Shown here one piece after another: positions 33,983-41,895 of a stretch of 64,000 bases of DNA. The number at the start of each line of letters is the position of its first letter. Position 1 is the first letter of the stretch. A model generated the notes under the pieces. The model saw only the letters and a list, made by a program, of their open reading frames with translations. It had not been told where the DNA came from and did not search any database. The DNA is from Rubrivivax sp. (lineage in GTDB: Bacteria; Pseudomonadota; Gammaproteobacteria; Burkholderiales; Burkholderiaceae_C), in NCBI GenBank assembly GCA_022843905.1, contig JALHMT010000014.1, positions 58,997 to 122,996 of the forward strand, in the 5' to 3' direction. Made by a program: the position numbers and the translations under genes.

Positions 33983-35679
33983 CGTGTGGACGATAGCGGC
34001 AGTCGGGCCACCGCCCGCCGCCCCACCCACCACGCCAGGCCGAAGCCCAGCGCGGGCAGCAGCGCCTGCAGCAGGGCGAAGGCCGCCGCCAGTGCGCGCT
34101 GGCCGCCCGAGGCCAGCGTGACGGCCTCGGTGGTGAGCGTGACGTGGCGGCCGGCGCCGATGAACTGCGTCGACAGGTACTGCGCCACGCTGACCGCGAA
34201 ACCGATGGCCAGCGCCGAAGCCAGCGGGGCCGCCAGCAGCGGCCACTTGACCCGCCACCAGAACGCTAGGCGCGAGCGACGCAGCGCCAGTGCCGCCCAT
34301 TCATAGCGCGGGTCGAAACTGCGCCAGGCCGGCGCCAGCGCGGTGAAGACATAGGGCAGCACCATCAGCACGTGAACCCACAGCAGGCCGGCTACCGTGC
34401 CGTCCAGGCGCAGCGCCAGCGCGCCCCGGTACAGGCCCACCAGCAGCAGCAGTTGCGGCAGCACCAGCGGCAGCAGCACCAGCGGCATGATCGCGGCGTC
34501 CCAGCGCGGCGGCGCGGCTTCGAGCCAGGCCACGGCCAGCACCAGCGACAGCAGCGCCGAAGCCGCCGCCAGGGCTGCCGTGAAGCCCAGGGTGTCGCTG
34601 CTGCCCAGCGCCTGCGCCCACACATCGGCCGAAGGCGTGGTCGGCCACAGCGCCGGAAAAGCCCACGGCCCGGCCCAGGACAGCACGACCAGCCCCAGCA
34701 ACACGGCGCCGTACACGACCACGATGGCCGGCCCCAGCGCCGCCACGGCGCGGCGCGGCGCCGACGGCACCTCCAGCCGCGGCGGCCGCACCCCGGAGGT
34801 CGCCCGCCGGCGCCCCCAGGCCGCCAGCACGCGGTGCAATGCCAGACCCAGCAGCAGCAGCGCCGCGAGCACGCCGGTCAGCAGCAGGGCCGAGGCCGCC
34901 CCCTGCGCGTTGCGTGACGCATCGGCATCGGCCAGCCATTGCCAGGCCAGCGCGGCCAGCGTGGGCGGCGAACCTGGCCCGACGATCAGCGCCAGGTCGA
35001 CGACGGTCAGGCCGTAGGCCAGCACCGCCAGCAGCGGCCAGGCCAGGCGCGGCGCCCAGAGCAGCCAGCCCACGCGCCACCACCAGGCCGCCGGCGTGTA
35101 GCCCAGCGTGCGTGCCACGGCGATGTGACGCTGCAGCACGCCGGCCACCTCCGGGCGCGTCAGCAGCGCGACGGTGCTCCACAGCAGGAAGGGTGTCTCC
35201 TTGAGCACCAGCACGGCCAGCAGTGCCACGCCGCGCGGGTCGTTGACGGTCTCCCAGGCTGGCGGAGAGTCCCAGCCGAACAGCGGCGCCAGCGCGCGCG
35301 CGATCCAGCCGGCGGGCGCGATCAGCCAGGCCAGGCCGATGGCGAAAGCCGCATGCGGCACCGCCAGCATGGGCCCGAGCAGCAGCGCCAGTCGCGACCA
35401 GGCGCGGGTGCCGTGCAGGTGCGTGACCAGCAGCAGCGTGAGCAACAGCGAGACGGCCGTGCTGGCCAGCGCGGTGAAGACACTGAGTGCCAGCGCCCGC
35501 GGGACCTGCGCATCGGCGCGCAGTTCGCGCCAGGCTGCGACGGACAGGCCTTCGTGCAGCGCCCACGGCAAGGCCGCCAGCAGCGGCAGCGCGAACACTG
35601 CCGCCAGCACGGCCAGCGCGGCGCGGCGGCCAGCGCGCACGGCCAGCGGCAGCACCACCGGGGCGGCCGTGCCGCTCAA
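33979..35679 (-). CDS. ynjC: Two-domain ABC permease YnjC-like
   Basis: About 566 residues with roughly twelve membrane helices in two homologous halves, as in YnjC/ThiP/FbpB-type permeases. Each half carries an EAA loop (AVARTLGYTPAAWWWRVGW in the first, ALALRRSRLAFWWRVKWPLL in the second). The start is uncertain: a TTG at 35679 overlaps the TGA of the binding-protein gene; GTG at 35658 would shorten it by seven residues. The reading frame stays open far upstream, antisense-like, inside the binding-protein gene, but has no membrane character there. Forms the channel for the importer whose ligand is unknown. Confidence 0.85.
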   Translation of the reverse strand: MSGTAAPVVLPLAVRAGRRAALAVLAAVFALPLLAALPWALHEGLSVAAWRELRADAQVPRALALSVFTALASTAVSLLLTLLLVTHLHGTRAWSRLALLLGPMLAVPHAAFAIGLAWLIAPAGWIARALAPLFGWDSPPAWETVNDPRGVALLAVLVLKETPFLLWSTVALLTRPEVAGVLQRHIAVARTLGYTPAAWWWRVGWLLWAPRLAWPLLAVLAYGLTVVDLALIVGPGSPPTLAALAWQWLADADASRNAQGAASALLLTGVLAALLLLGLALHRVLAAWGRRRATSGVRPPRLEVPSAPRRAVAALGPAIVVVYGAVLLGLVVLSWAGPWAFPALWPTTPSADVWAQALGSSDTLGFTAALAAASALLSLVLAVAWLEAAPPRWDAAIMPLVLLPLVLPQLLLLVGLYRGALALRLDGTVAGLLWVHVLMVLPYVFTALAPAWRSFDPRYEWAALALRRSRLAFWWRVKWPLLAAPLASALAIGFAVSVAQYLSTQFIGAGRHVTLTTEAVTLASGGQRALAAAFALLQALLPALGFGLAWWVGRRAVARLPLSSTR

Positions 35680-36893
35680 GCGCCGTAACGTCGTTGCCAC
35701 TCGCGTTCGATCGGCTCCACCCAGCTCGCGTGCGGCTCGGGCCACACCGGCGCCGGCTGTCGCACCACGCCGGGCGCGCTGGCACTGTCGGCGAACAGCG
35801 CACGCTGCTCGGGCGGCAGCCGGTCGACGGCCAGCACCGTGGGGTCGCCCCAGTGGCGGATGTCGGCCTTGCGCGCCTGCGCCGCAGGCGACTGCATGAA
35901 GTTGGCCACCACCTGTGCGCCGGCCTGGGCGCGCGCGTTGAAGGGAATGGCCAGGAAGTGCGTGTTGCCCAGCGTGCCGGCGCGGAATTGGAAGGCCACC
36001 ACGCCGGGCGGCAGCGTGCGCGCGGCGATCTGGTTGGCCGGCTCGTTGGGGTTGAAGGTCAGCGAGATGAAGAGCTCGCCGTCGGACAGCATCTGGCGCA
36101 TCACGGTCGTGTTGGCAGGAAACTGCCGGCCACCGCGCCACAGCAGCGGGTGCAGCGCATCGAGGTAGTTCCACACCACCGGCGTGAAACGCCCGAAGGC
36201 CTCGGGCGTGAAGGCCCGGTACAGCGCCGTGCGGTCGGTGTTGAGTTCCACCAGCACCTGCTTGACGAAGGTGGTGCCGTGGAACTGCGGCAGCTTCGGG
36301 TAGGTGAACCGCCCCGGGGTGCGCCGCGCCCAGTCCAGCAGCTCGGGCAGGCTGGCGGGCGGCTGCGGCACACGTGCCGCATCGGCGAAGAAGGTCAGTT
36401 GCGCCATGCCCCAGGCCGCTTCCATGCCGTCCACCGGCTCGGAAAAGTCGATGCGCGTGGTCGGCTTGCCTGCCAGGTCGACCAGCGCGAAGTTCGGCAG
36501 GCTCTCGGCGAAGGGGCCGAACAGCAGGCCTTCGCGCTTCATGGTCAGGAAGTTCTCGCCGTTGATCCACAGCAGATCGGCCGAGCCCGGGTTGCGGCCG
36601 GCCGCCTTTTCGGCGCGCACGCGCTTGACCACCTCGGCCGTGTCGGACAGCTTGACGTGTTCGAGCTTCACGCCGTACAGGCGCTGCACTTCGGTCGCCG
36701 CCCACTGCAGGTAGGCGTTGGTGCGCTCGCTGCCGCCCCAGGCGTTGAACCAGACGGTCTGGCCGCGCGCGGCGTCGAGCATGCGCGCCCAGGCCTCGGC
36801 GGGCGCCTGGGCGCGCGCCGCAGCCGGCAGGAGGCCCGCGGCGAGGCCCAGCGACGACATCAGGAGGTGGCGACGATTCAGGGAGTTCGGCAT
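35676..36893 (-). CDS. ynjB: ABC transporter substrate-binding protein YnjB-like
   Basis: A 405-residue periplasmic protein. The N-terminus LNRRHLLMSSLGLAAGLLPAAARAQA has a twin-arginine-like RR-x-LL motif, so export may be by Tat. The mature part matches the YnjB family: VWFNAWGGSERTNAYLQW, DLLWINGENFLTMKREGLLFGPF and PYPKLPQF-like TYPKLPQFHGTTFVKQ. It belongs to the extracellular-binding-protein group that includes ThiB and iron-binding FbpA. The transported molecule is not known. It follows bufC by 72 bases on the same strand, so a transcript joining bufferin and importer genes is possible. Confidence 0.88.
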   Translation of the reverse strand: MPNSLNRRHLLMSSLGLAAGLLPAAARAQAPAEAWARMLDAARGQTVWFNAWGGSERTNAYLQWAATEVQRLYGVKLEHVKLSDTAEVVKRVRAEKAAGRNPGSADLLWINGENFLTMKREGLLFGPFAESLPNFALVDLAGKPTTRIDFSEPVDGMEAAWGMAQLTFFADAARVPQPPASLPELLDWARRTPGRFTYPKLPQFHGTTFVKQVLVELNTDRTALYRAFTPEAFGRFTPVVWNYLDALHPLLWRGGRQFPANTTVMRQMLSDGELFISLTFNPNEPANQIAARTLPPGVVAFQFRAGTLGNTHFLAIPFNARAQAGAQVVANFMQSPAAQARKADIRHWGDPTVLAVDRLPPEQRALFADSASAPGVVRQPAPVWPEPHASWVEPIEREWQRRYGA

Positions 36894-36965
36894 CTTGGAA
36901 GTGAAGGGGTCGAGGGGTTCAGTCAGGTCGAGATCTTTGGCGGCGGCGTCGGCCGCGGCTGCATT

Positions 36966-37793
36966 TCAGGCGAAGACGCCCTCGTCGGCGCGCCGTGCCT
37001 GCACGGCCACCAGGCGGCCCTGCTGCAGGGCGGCGATGAGCCAGGCTTCGAAGTCCAGGGGCAGGCCAGGCGCCCGCGTTGCGGCATCGAACGCGGCGCC
37101 CAGCGTCCCCCCGGCGATCAGCGTCTCGGTGAACATCGCTTCGGCCTCGGCGATGGCGGCCACGCGCACCGCCCCGCCGTCGCGCCAGACCAGCGTCGCC
37201 TCGGCGCGCTGTTCGGCCAGCGCCTGCCGCACCGGTGCGAAGCGGTCGACGTCGCCGCTGCGGTGGGCCAGCCAGATCGTCGCTGCTGGGTGCGCCGACC
37301 GAAGCACGGCCGTGCCCGGGCGCAGGCGCAGCTGCAGGGGCGCGGGGTCGGCCGCGGCCAGCAGTTCGAGGCCGGACACGGCCTCGTCGTGGTCGGCTGC
37401 CGTCGTGGCGCGGTGCACGGCCCAGTCGATGCGCGCCACGTCGGCCAGGCAGGGTTCGTCGGCCAGGGAGGCTGCCGCGGCGACGAAGTCCGGCAGCGCC
37501 GCGCCCCAGCTCGCGATGTCGCCCTGGCGCGGCGGATCGGCCTGCCAGAACGCACGCGCCAGGCCGGCGAAGGAGTCGGCGCCGATCAGCTCGGCCAGCG
37601 TGGGGTAGGCCGCCTGCAGCGCACGTTGCGCCAGCGCCCCGGCATGGGCCTGGTAGACCTGCAGACCGCGCGCGAAGCGCTCCGGCGGATCGCGCATCCA
37701 GCCGGCCACCACGCCGGGCCGCGCGTCGCGCCACAGCGCGCGCAGCAGCATCTGCTGGCGCAGGGCTTCCTTCTGTTCGCCGGCACTGCTCAT
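36966..37793 (-). CDS. bufC: DUF2063-containing partner protein of MNIO enzyme (BufC-like)
   Basis: A 275-residue protein. The first 95 residues form the DUF2063 domain: RALWRDARPGVVAGWMRDPPERFARGLQVYQ, AYPTLAELIGADSFAGLARAFW and PPRQGDIASWGAALPDFV. The C-terminal part (about 130-270) carries the usual second domain (LRLRPGTAVLRSAHPA, IAEAEAMFTETLIAGGTLG). In characterised bufferin systems such a partner presents the precursor peptide to the MNIO enzyme. Its ATG overlaps the bufB stop by four bases (ATGA). Confidence 0.88.
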   Translation of the reverse strand: MSSAGEQKEALRQQMLLRALWRDARPGVVAGWMRDPPERFARGLQVYQAHAGALAQRALQAAYPTLAELIGADSFAGLARAFWQADPPRQGDIASWGAALPDFVAAAASLADEPCLADVARIDWAVHRATTAADHDEAVSGLELLAAADPAPLQLRLRPGTAVLRSAHPAATIWLAHRSGDVDRFAPVRQALAEQRAEATLVWRDGGAVRVAAIAEAEAMFTETLIAGGTLGAAFDAATRAPGLPLDFEAWLIAALQQGRLVAVQARRADEGVFA

Positions 37794-38713
37794 GCGGTCG
37801 GCCCTGCGGCTTCGGCAGTGGTGGCGTCGGCAAAAGCGACTTCGGAAAAAGCGACTTCGGCAAAAGCGACTTCGGCAATAGCGACTTCGGCCAGCGCCGC
37901 CTCGCCCAGCAGCACGGGCAGCGGCGGCAGGTCGGTGTCCCACTCGATCAGCGTCGGCCGCGCGCCCAGGCGTCTCACGGCATGGCGGAAGACCTGCCAC
38001 GTGGCGGACTGCACGCGGCAGCCGTGGTCGTCGATCACCATGCCGCCCGTGGCGCGGCCGTCGGCATGTCCGGCGAGATGGATCTCGCCGACGGCGTCGG
38101 CGTCGATGGCGTCGATCCAGCGGCAGGCGGCGGCCACCGCACCGCCGCCGTCATTGAGCGCATTGACGACGAGGTTGTTGACGTCCAGCAGCAACCCGCA
38201 GCCGCTGCGCCGCGCCAGGCGGTTGAAGAACTCGGGCTCGGGCAGCATGTCGTCGGCCCAGTGCAGGTAGCTCGACAGGTTCTCCACCAGCAGCGGACGG
38301 CGCAGGCGCTCCTGCACCTGCTGCACGTTGCGCACCAGGATGTCGAGCGAGGCCTCGGTGAAGGCCAGCGGCAGCAGGTCGTTGGCGTGCACCGACGCCT
38401 GCCCGGCGCGGCGCGGTGCGCGGGCGAAACAAGCATGGTCGCTCACGCGCACCGGGTCGAAGCGCTGCACCAGACGGGCGAGTTGCTCGAGGTGCGCGAG
38501 GTCCAGCCCCGCCGCCGAGCCCAGCGACAGGCCCACGCCGTGCAGGCTGAGCGGCCAGCGTTCGCGTGCGGCCTCCAACACCGCCAGCGCGGCCCCGCCT
38601 TCACCGAAGAAGTTCTCCGAATGCACTTCGACGAAGGCCAGGGCCGGGCGCTCCCGCAGCGCCTGGGCGTGATGCGGATGACGAAGTCCGATGCCGGCGT
38701 GCAGGACGCTCAC
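37790..38713 (-). CDS. bufB: DUF692 multinuclear non-haem iron oxidative enzyme (MNIO), BufB-like
   Basis: A 307-residue TIM-barrel enzyme expected to modify cysteines of the bufferin precursor (to thiooxazole-type groups in characterised relatives). Likely metal ligands are visible: His31/Glu33/Asn34 (HSENFF), His58 (SLHGVG), Asp92-His93 (SDHACF), Glu144-Asn145 (VENLSSY), Asp177/Asn179 (DVNNL), His212 and His216 (IHLAGH), His230 and Glu257/Asp259 (IEWDTD). It begins with GTG, 25 bases after the bufA stop. The C-terminus ends in a non-family run of AEVAF-type pentapeptides (about 272-300) encoded by 15-base tandem repeats. Confidence 0.92.
   Translation of the reverse strand: MSVLHAGIGLRHPHHAQALRERPALAFVEVHSENFFGEGGAALAVLEAARERWPLSLHGVGLSLGSAAGLDLAHLEQLARLVQRFDPVRVSDHACFARAPRRAGQASVHANDLLPLAFTEASLDILVRNVQQVQERLRRPLLVENLSSYLHWADDMLPEPEFFNRLARRSGCGLLLDVNNLVVNALNDGGGAVAAACRWIDAIDADAVGEIHLAGHADGRATGGMVIDDHGCRVQSATWQVFRHAVRRLGARPTLIEWDTDLPPLPVLLGEAALAEVAIAEVAFAEVAFSEVAFADATTAEAAGPTA
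37821..37895. repeat. 15-base tandem repeat inside bufB 3' end
   Basis: Five adjacent 15-base units, four of them near identical to GCGACTTCGGCAAAA (37836-37895) and one more diverged (37821-37835). Because the unit length is divisible by three, copy-number change would add or remove an (F/I)(A/S)EVA pentapeptide without breaking the frame. Confidence 0.85.
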
Positions 38714-38738
38714 GGTGCGGGAGGCGCGACGCGGCGCT

Positions 38739-39020
38739 TCACTTCTTGACCATCTTCCTGGCTTCCTCGGCTGTCATGCCCTTCATCTGCTTGCAGGTGC
38801 CGGCGGGGACGTACTTCCATTCGTCGGGCGCGTTGTCGACCTTGCTCTGGCCGGCGCAGGAATGCGAGCCGGACAGGCTGGCGCAGTCGTTCTGGCCGGC
38901 CTTGGCGATGCCGTAGCACTTTTCCCTGGCCTTGGACTTGTCCTGGGCAGACACCTGTCCGACGAGGCCGAGGGCCAGCACGGTGGCGAGCGCGGACGAA
39001 ACGACGAGACCTGGGTTCAT
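38739..39020 (-). CDS. bufA: Bufferin precursor (DUF2282 family), BufA-like
   Basis: A 93-residue exported precursor. Signal peptide [23 protein letters not shown], then the bufferin core with four cysteines at 35, 46, 55 and 76: [21 protein letters not shown] and [12 protein letters not shown]2282 proteins of this form are ribosomally made, modified by MNIO enzymes and secreted to the periplasm, where they bind copper (published for Caulobacter bufferins). AAGGAG lies seven bases before the ATG. First gene of bufA-bufB-bufC; no DoxX-type fourth gene is adjacent. The C-terminal helix ([11 protein letters not shown]) is charged. Confidence 0.92.
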   Translation of the reverse strand: MNPGLVVSSALATVLALGLVGQVSAQDKSKAREKCYGIAKAGQNDCASLSGSHSCAGQSKVDNAPDEWKYVPAGTCKQMKGMTAEEARKMVKK

Positions 39021-39204
39021 GGGCGAGCTCCTTGAAGGACCGGGGGTTTGAAGGCACAGATGCTGAATGGGACGGGCAGGCAGCGATCAGGCCGCCCGGC
39101 AGGATGTCGCTCCGACGCGGCGCTTCTTACACCGCAGCCCGCCTGGGGATTTTCAGGCATCGTGCGCTGCGGCGCCGGCGGCCGGTCGTCAGCCGCCTCC
39201 GGGC

Positions 39205-39849
39205 TCAGGCCTCTGCGCCGCCACCGAGCCGCAGATCGCCCTGCTGCCGCAGGGCCGACAGCAAGGCGATGCGCACGCCGCCGGTCATGACCGGCAAGGG
39301 CAGCGAGAAGCCGCCCCGGCGCAGCGCCTGCTCGGGCAGCAGCGGCAGGTGCACGAAGCCGCCGCGCACGCCAGGGCGGGCCTGCAGACGGTGCATGAGG
39401 CCGTAGAAGACATGGTTGCAGACGAAGGTGCCGGCCGTCTGTGACACCGCCGCCGGCAGCCCGGCGCGCTGCATCGTGGCCACCATGGCCTTGATGGGCA
39501 GGCTGCTGAAGTAGGCGGCCGGCCCGCCGTCGACGATGGCACGGTCGATGGGCCGCGCCCCGGCGTTGTCGGCGATGCGGGCATCGTCGACGTTGATCGC
39601 CACGCGCTCGACCGAAATCTCGGCGCGGGCGGCCTGGCCCAGCGCCAGCACCAGGCTGGGCCGCACACGCGACAAGGTCTCGTCCAGCGCCTGCAGTGCG
39701 TCGCCGAAGACGCAGGGCAGCACGGCGGCGTGCACCCGGTGGCCGTCGAGCGTCATCCCGTGCAGCGCCTGCGCCACCGCCATCGACGGGTTGAGGGTCT
39801 CGCCGTCGAAGGGCTCGAAACCGGTCACCAGCACACAGGGCTCCGTCAT
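39205..39849 (-). CDS. pcp: Pyrrolidone-carboxylate peptidase
   Basis: A 214-residue cytosolic cysteine peptidase removing N-terminal pyroglutamate (5-oxoproline) from peptides. VLVTGFEPFDGETLNPS marks the start; the catalytic triad is Glu in ISVERVAIN, Cys in TAGTFVCNHVFYGLMH and His in GGFVHLPLLPEQ. ATG at 39849 opens directly on the fold; an upstream in-frame start would add 16 residues. Next to it are a sensor kinase on the same strand and, further on, a 5-oxoproline catabolic region, so released 5-oxoproline may feed that pathway (inference). Confidence 0.93.
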   Translation of the reverse strand: MTEPCVLVTGFEPFDGETLNPSMAVAQALHGMTLDGHRVHAAVLPCVFGDALQALDETLSRVRPSLVLALGQAARAEISVERVAINVDDARIADNAGARPIDRAIVDGGPAAYFSSLPIKAMVATMQRAGLPAAVSQTAGTFVCNHVFYGLMHRLQARPGVRGGFVHLPLLPEQALRRGGFSLPLPVMTGGVRIALLSALRQQGDLRLGGGAEA

Positions 39850-39853
39850 GGTC

Positions 39854-41152
39854 TCATCCTTGCGCGGGCGGCTCGCCCAGTCGAAGTTCGACGGCAAAGC
39901 CGGCGGGCTGCGCTTGCAGCAGCAGCTTGCCGCCGTGCGCCCGCGCCACCAGGTCGGCCAGCATCAGACCCAGGCCCATGCGGCCCTCGTAGGCCTGCGT
40001 CTGGAGCGCATCCTGCAACTCGGCCAGGCGTTCGGCGGACACGCCCCGGCCGTCGTCACGCAGCAGCAGGGACTGCCCCTGCACGCTCACGCGGAGCACC
40101 AGCGCGCCATGGCGCACGGCGTTGTCGATCAGGTTCAGCAGCGCGGCGGTGAGCAGGTCGGGGTCGGCCGACAGCACCCCGCGGTCTGGCGGCGACTCGA
40201 CGACCACTTCGAGCCCGTCGACGGGCAGCCGGGCCAGCAACTGCTTGACGTCCACGCCCTCCCAGCGCAGCTCGACGCCGCTGCGGAACAGTGCCAGCAG
40301 CGCTGCTACCACGCGGGTCAGCCGGCCGGTGGCCTGGCGCATGCGGTCCAGGCGGGGCTTGAGCTGCGGCGGGCTCTCGCGCAGCGCCACGGCAAGCTGC
40401 GCGTCCAGCCCCGCCAGCGGCGTGCGCAGCGCGTGCGCCGCATGAGCCGAGAAGGCGCGCTCGTTGGCCACGCGGCGGGCCAGCCGGGCACCGAGCTGTT
40501 CGATGGCCTCGTGGATCGGCACCAGCTCGCGCCGCGTGGCTTCGGGCAGGCGGGCGCCGGGCACCAGCGGTTCGTAGTGCGCCAGCGACTCGGTCAGGTC
40601 CTGCAGCGGCGACAGCTCGCGGCGGATGCGCAGGCCTATCCCCGCAGCGGCCAGCACGCCCACGCACAAGGCCACGCCAACCGTCGTCAAGGCCACCTCG
40701 GCCTGCGCTTCGCGCCGCTCGGTGCGCGTCTGGGCGACGTACAGCACGCGTTCACCACCGCCGAAGCGGATGCCGTAGACACGCCAATCGTCGTGCGCAT
40801 CGGCAAAGCCGTAGGTGGCCAGCGGCATCAGGGCCCGCTCGGGGGCGCGCGCCGAGCGCAGCAGCACCTGCGAGCCGGCGCCCACGACCTGCCAGGCGAA
40901 GCGGCCTTCCTCCGGGCCGTGGCCCAGTGACGCCACCAGGCCGCCCGAGCCGACGGCAGCAGACAGGGTGCCGCGGTCGAGCAGCCCGCTGAGAACCTCG
41001 GCCGAGGCCTGCAGCGTGTCGTCGAGCAGTTCTTCCACCTCGTGCAGCACGACCAGCCACACGCCTGCCGAGACCACCAGCCCCCACAGCAGCCACAGGC
41101 CGATGAGCGTCAGCGACAGCCGCGCACGGATGGACGACAGGCGCGCGGCCAT
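39854..41152 (-). CDS. Two-component sensor histidine kinase (QseC/PmrB-like)
   Basis: A 432-residue inner-membrane kinase: first helix LTLIGLWLLWGLVVSAGVWLVV, periplasmic part to about 150, second helix VALTTVGVALCVGVLAAAGIGL, HAMP-like linker, the phospho-accepting His240 in AHAAHALRTPLAGLD and an ATPase domain with NLIDNAVRHG, DDGRGV and GLGLMLADLVARAHGG. Translated together with the response regulator (stop/start overlap TGATG). The divergent eptA and PAP2 genes suggest it senses an envelope or metal signal and alters lipid A (inference). Confidence 0.9.
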   Translation of the reverse strand: MAARLSSIRARLSLTLIGLWLLWGLVVSAGVWLVVLHEVEELLDDTLQASAEVLSGLLDRGTLSAAVGSGGLVASLGHGPEEGRFAWQVVGAGSQVLLRSARAPERALMPLATYGFADAHDDWRVYGIRFGGGERVLYVAQTRTERREAQAEVALTTVGVALCVGVLAAAGIGLRIRRELSPLQDLTESLAHYEPLVPGARLPEATRRELVPIHEAIEQLGARLARRVANERAFSAHAAHALRTPLAGLDAQLAVALRESPPQLKPRLDRMRQATGRLTRVVAALLALFRSGVELRWEGVDVKQLLARLPVDGLEVVVESPPDRGVLSADPDLLTAALLNLIDNAVRHGALVLRVSVQGQSLLLRDDGRGVSAERLAELQDALQTQAYEGRMGLGLMLADLVARAHGGKLLLQAQPAGFAVELRLGEPPAQG

Positions 41153-41811
41153 CAAGCCACCCCGCCGGGCGTGATGCGATAGCCCAGGCCTCGCACGGTT
41201 TCGATGAACTCTCGCCCCAGCTTGCGTCGCAGGCTGGAGATGTGCACTTCCAGTGCATTGCTGCTGACTTCGGCATCGGCTCCCAGCACCAGACGTTCGA
41301 GATCGGACTTGTCGACGAGTCGCCCGGCACGCAGGGCCAGCGCCTCGACCAGGGCCCACTCGCGCGCCGTCAGGTCGGCGCGGCCTGTTGCCGTGAAGGC
41401 CGCACGCGCCTGCAGGTCGAGCTCGACAGCGCCCACGCGCAATCGCGACGGGCCGCCGCCACGTCGGCTGACGGCGCGCAGCCGCGCGGCCAGCTCCTCG
41501 GGTGCAAAGGGCTTGACGAGGTAGTCGTCGGCCCCGGCGTCCAGGCCCTCGATGCGGTCGCCGAGGCGATCGCGCGCCGTGAGCATGATCACCGGCGTGG
41601 TGTCGCCGGCGTGGCGCCGCTGGCGCATCCAGGCCAGGCCCGTGCCGTCGGGGAGCTGCCAGTCGAGCAGCAGCGCGTCGTACGGCTCGCCGCTGACGGC
41701 ACCGGCCTCCCGCAGGGTGGTGAACCAGTCGACCACGTGGCCCTCGGCGCGCAGGAAGTCGCGCAAGCCTTCGCCCAGGATGGTGTCGTCTTCGAGCAGC
41801 AGCAGGCGCAT
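41152..41811 (-). CDS. Two-component response regulator (OmpR/QseB/PmrA family)
   Basis: A 219-residue DNA-binding regulator. Receiver domain with acidic pocket LLLEDD, phospho-accepting Asp50 in ALLLDWQLPDG, conserved Thr in IMLTARD and Lys in YLVKPFAPEEL; C-terminal winged helix with EVSSNALEVHISSLRRKLG and ETVRGLGYRI. Its promoter region of about 84 bases is shared with the divergent phosphoethanolamine transferase gene, which is a plausible target. Confidence 0.92.
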   Translation of the reverse strand: MRLLLLEDDTILGEGLRDFLRAEGHVVDWFTTLREAGAVSGEPYDALLLDWQLPDGTGLAWMRQRRHAGDTTPVIMLTARDRLGDRIEGLDAGADDYLVKPFAPEELAARLRAVSRRGGGPSRLRVGAVELDLQARAAFTATGRADLTAREWALVEALALRAGRLVDKSDLERLVLGADAEVSSNALEVHISSLRRKLGREFIETVRGLGYRITPGGVA

Positions 41812-41895
41812 GGCGCGATTGTGCTCGGCCTGCGCCCGGTGACACGGCTCGGGCTTCAGTGCAGCTTCAGCAGGGCCGCATGAAATGCGTTTTCG

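Noticed and set aside
33979..36705. A 908-residue permease beginning inside the binding-protein gene
   Set aside because: The extra N-terminal part is Arg/Ala/Gly-rich shadow sequence overlapping the well-supported ynjB gene; membrane helices begin only after about 35660.
37821..37895. Tandem repeats considered as a CRISPR array
   Set aside because: Units are 15 bases, directly adjacent without spacers, and lie inside the bufB coding sequence.
39021..39204. An ECF-sigma promoter for the bufferin operon (TGTAAG on the minus strand)
   Set aside because: A -35-like word is present, but no -10 element at acceptable spacing could be identified by eye.
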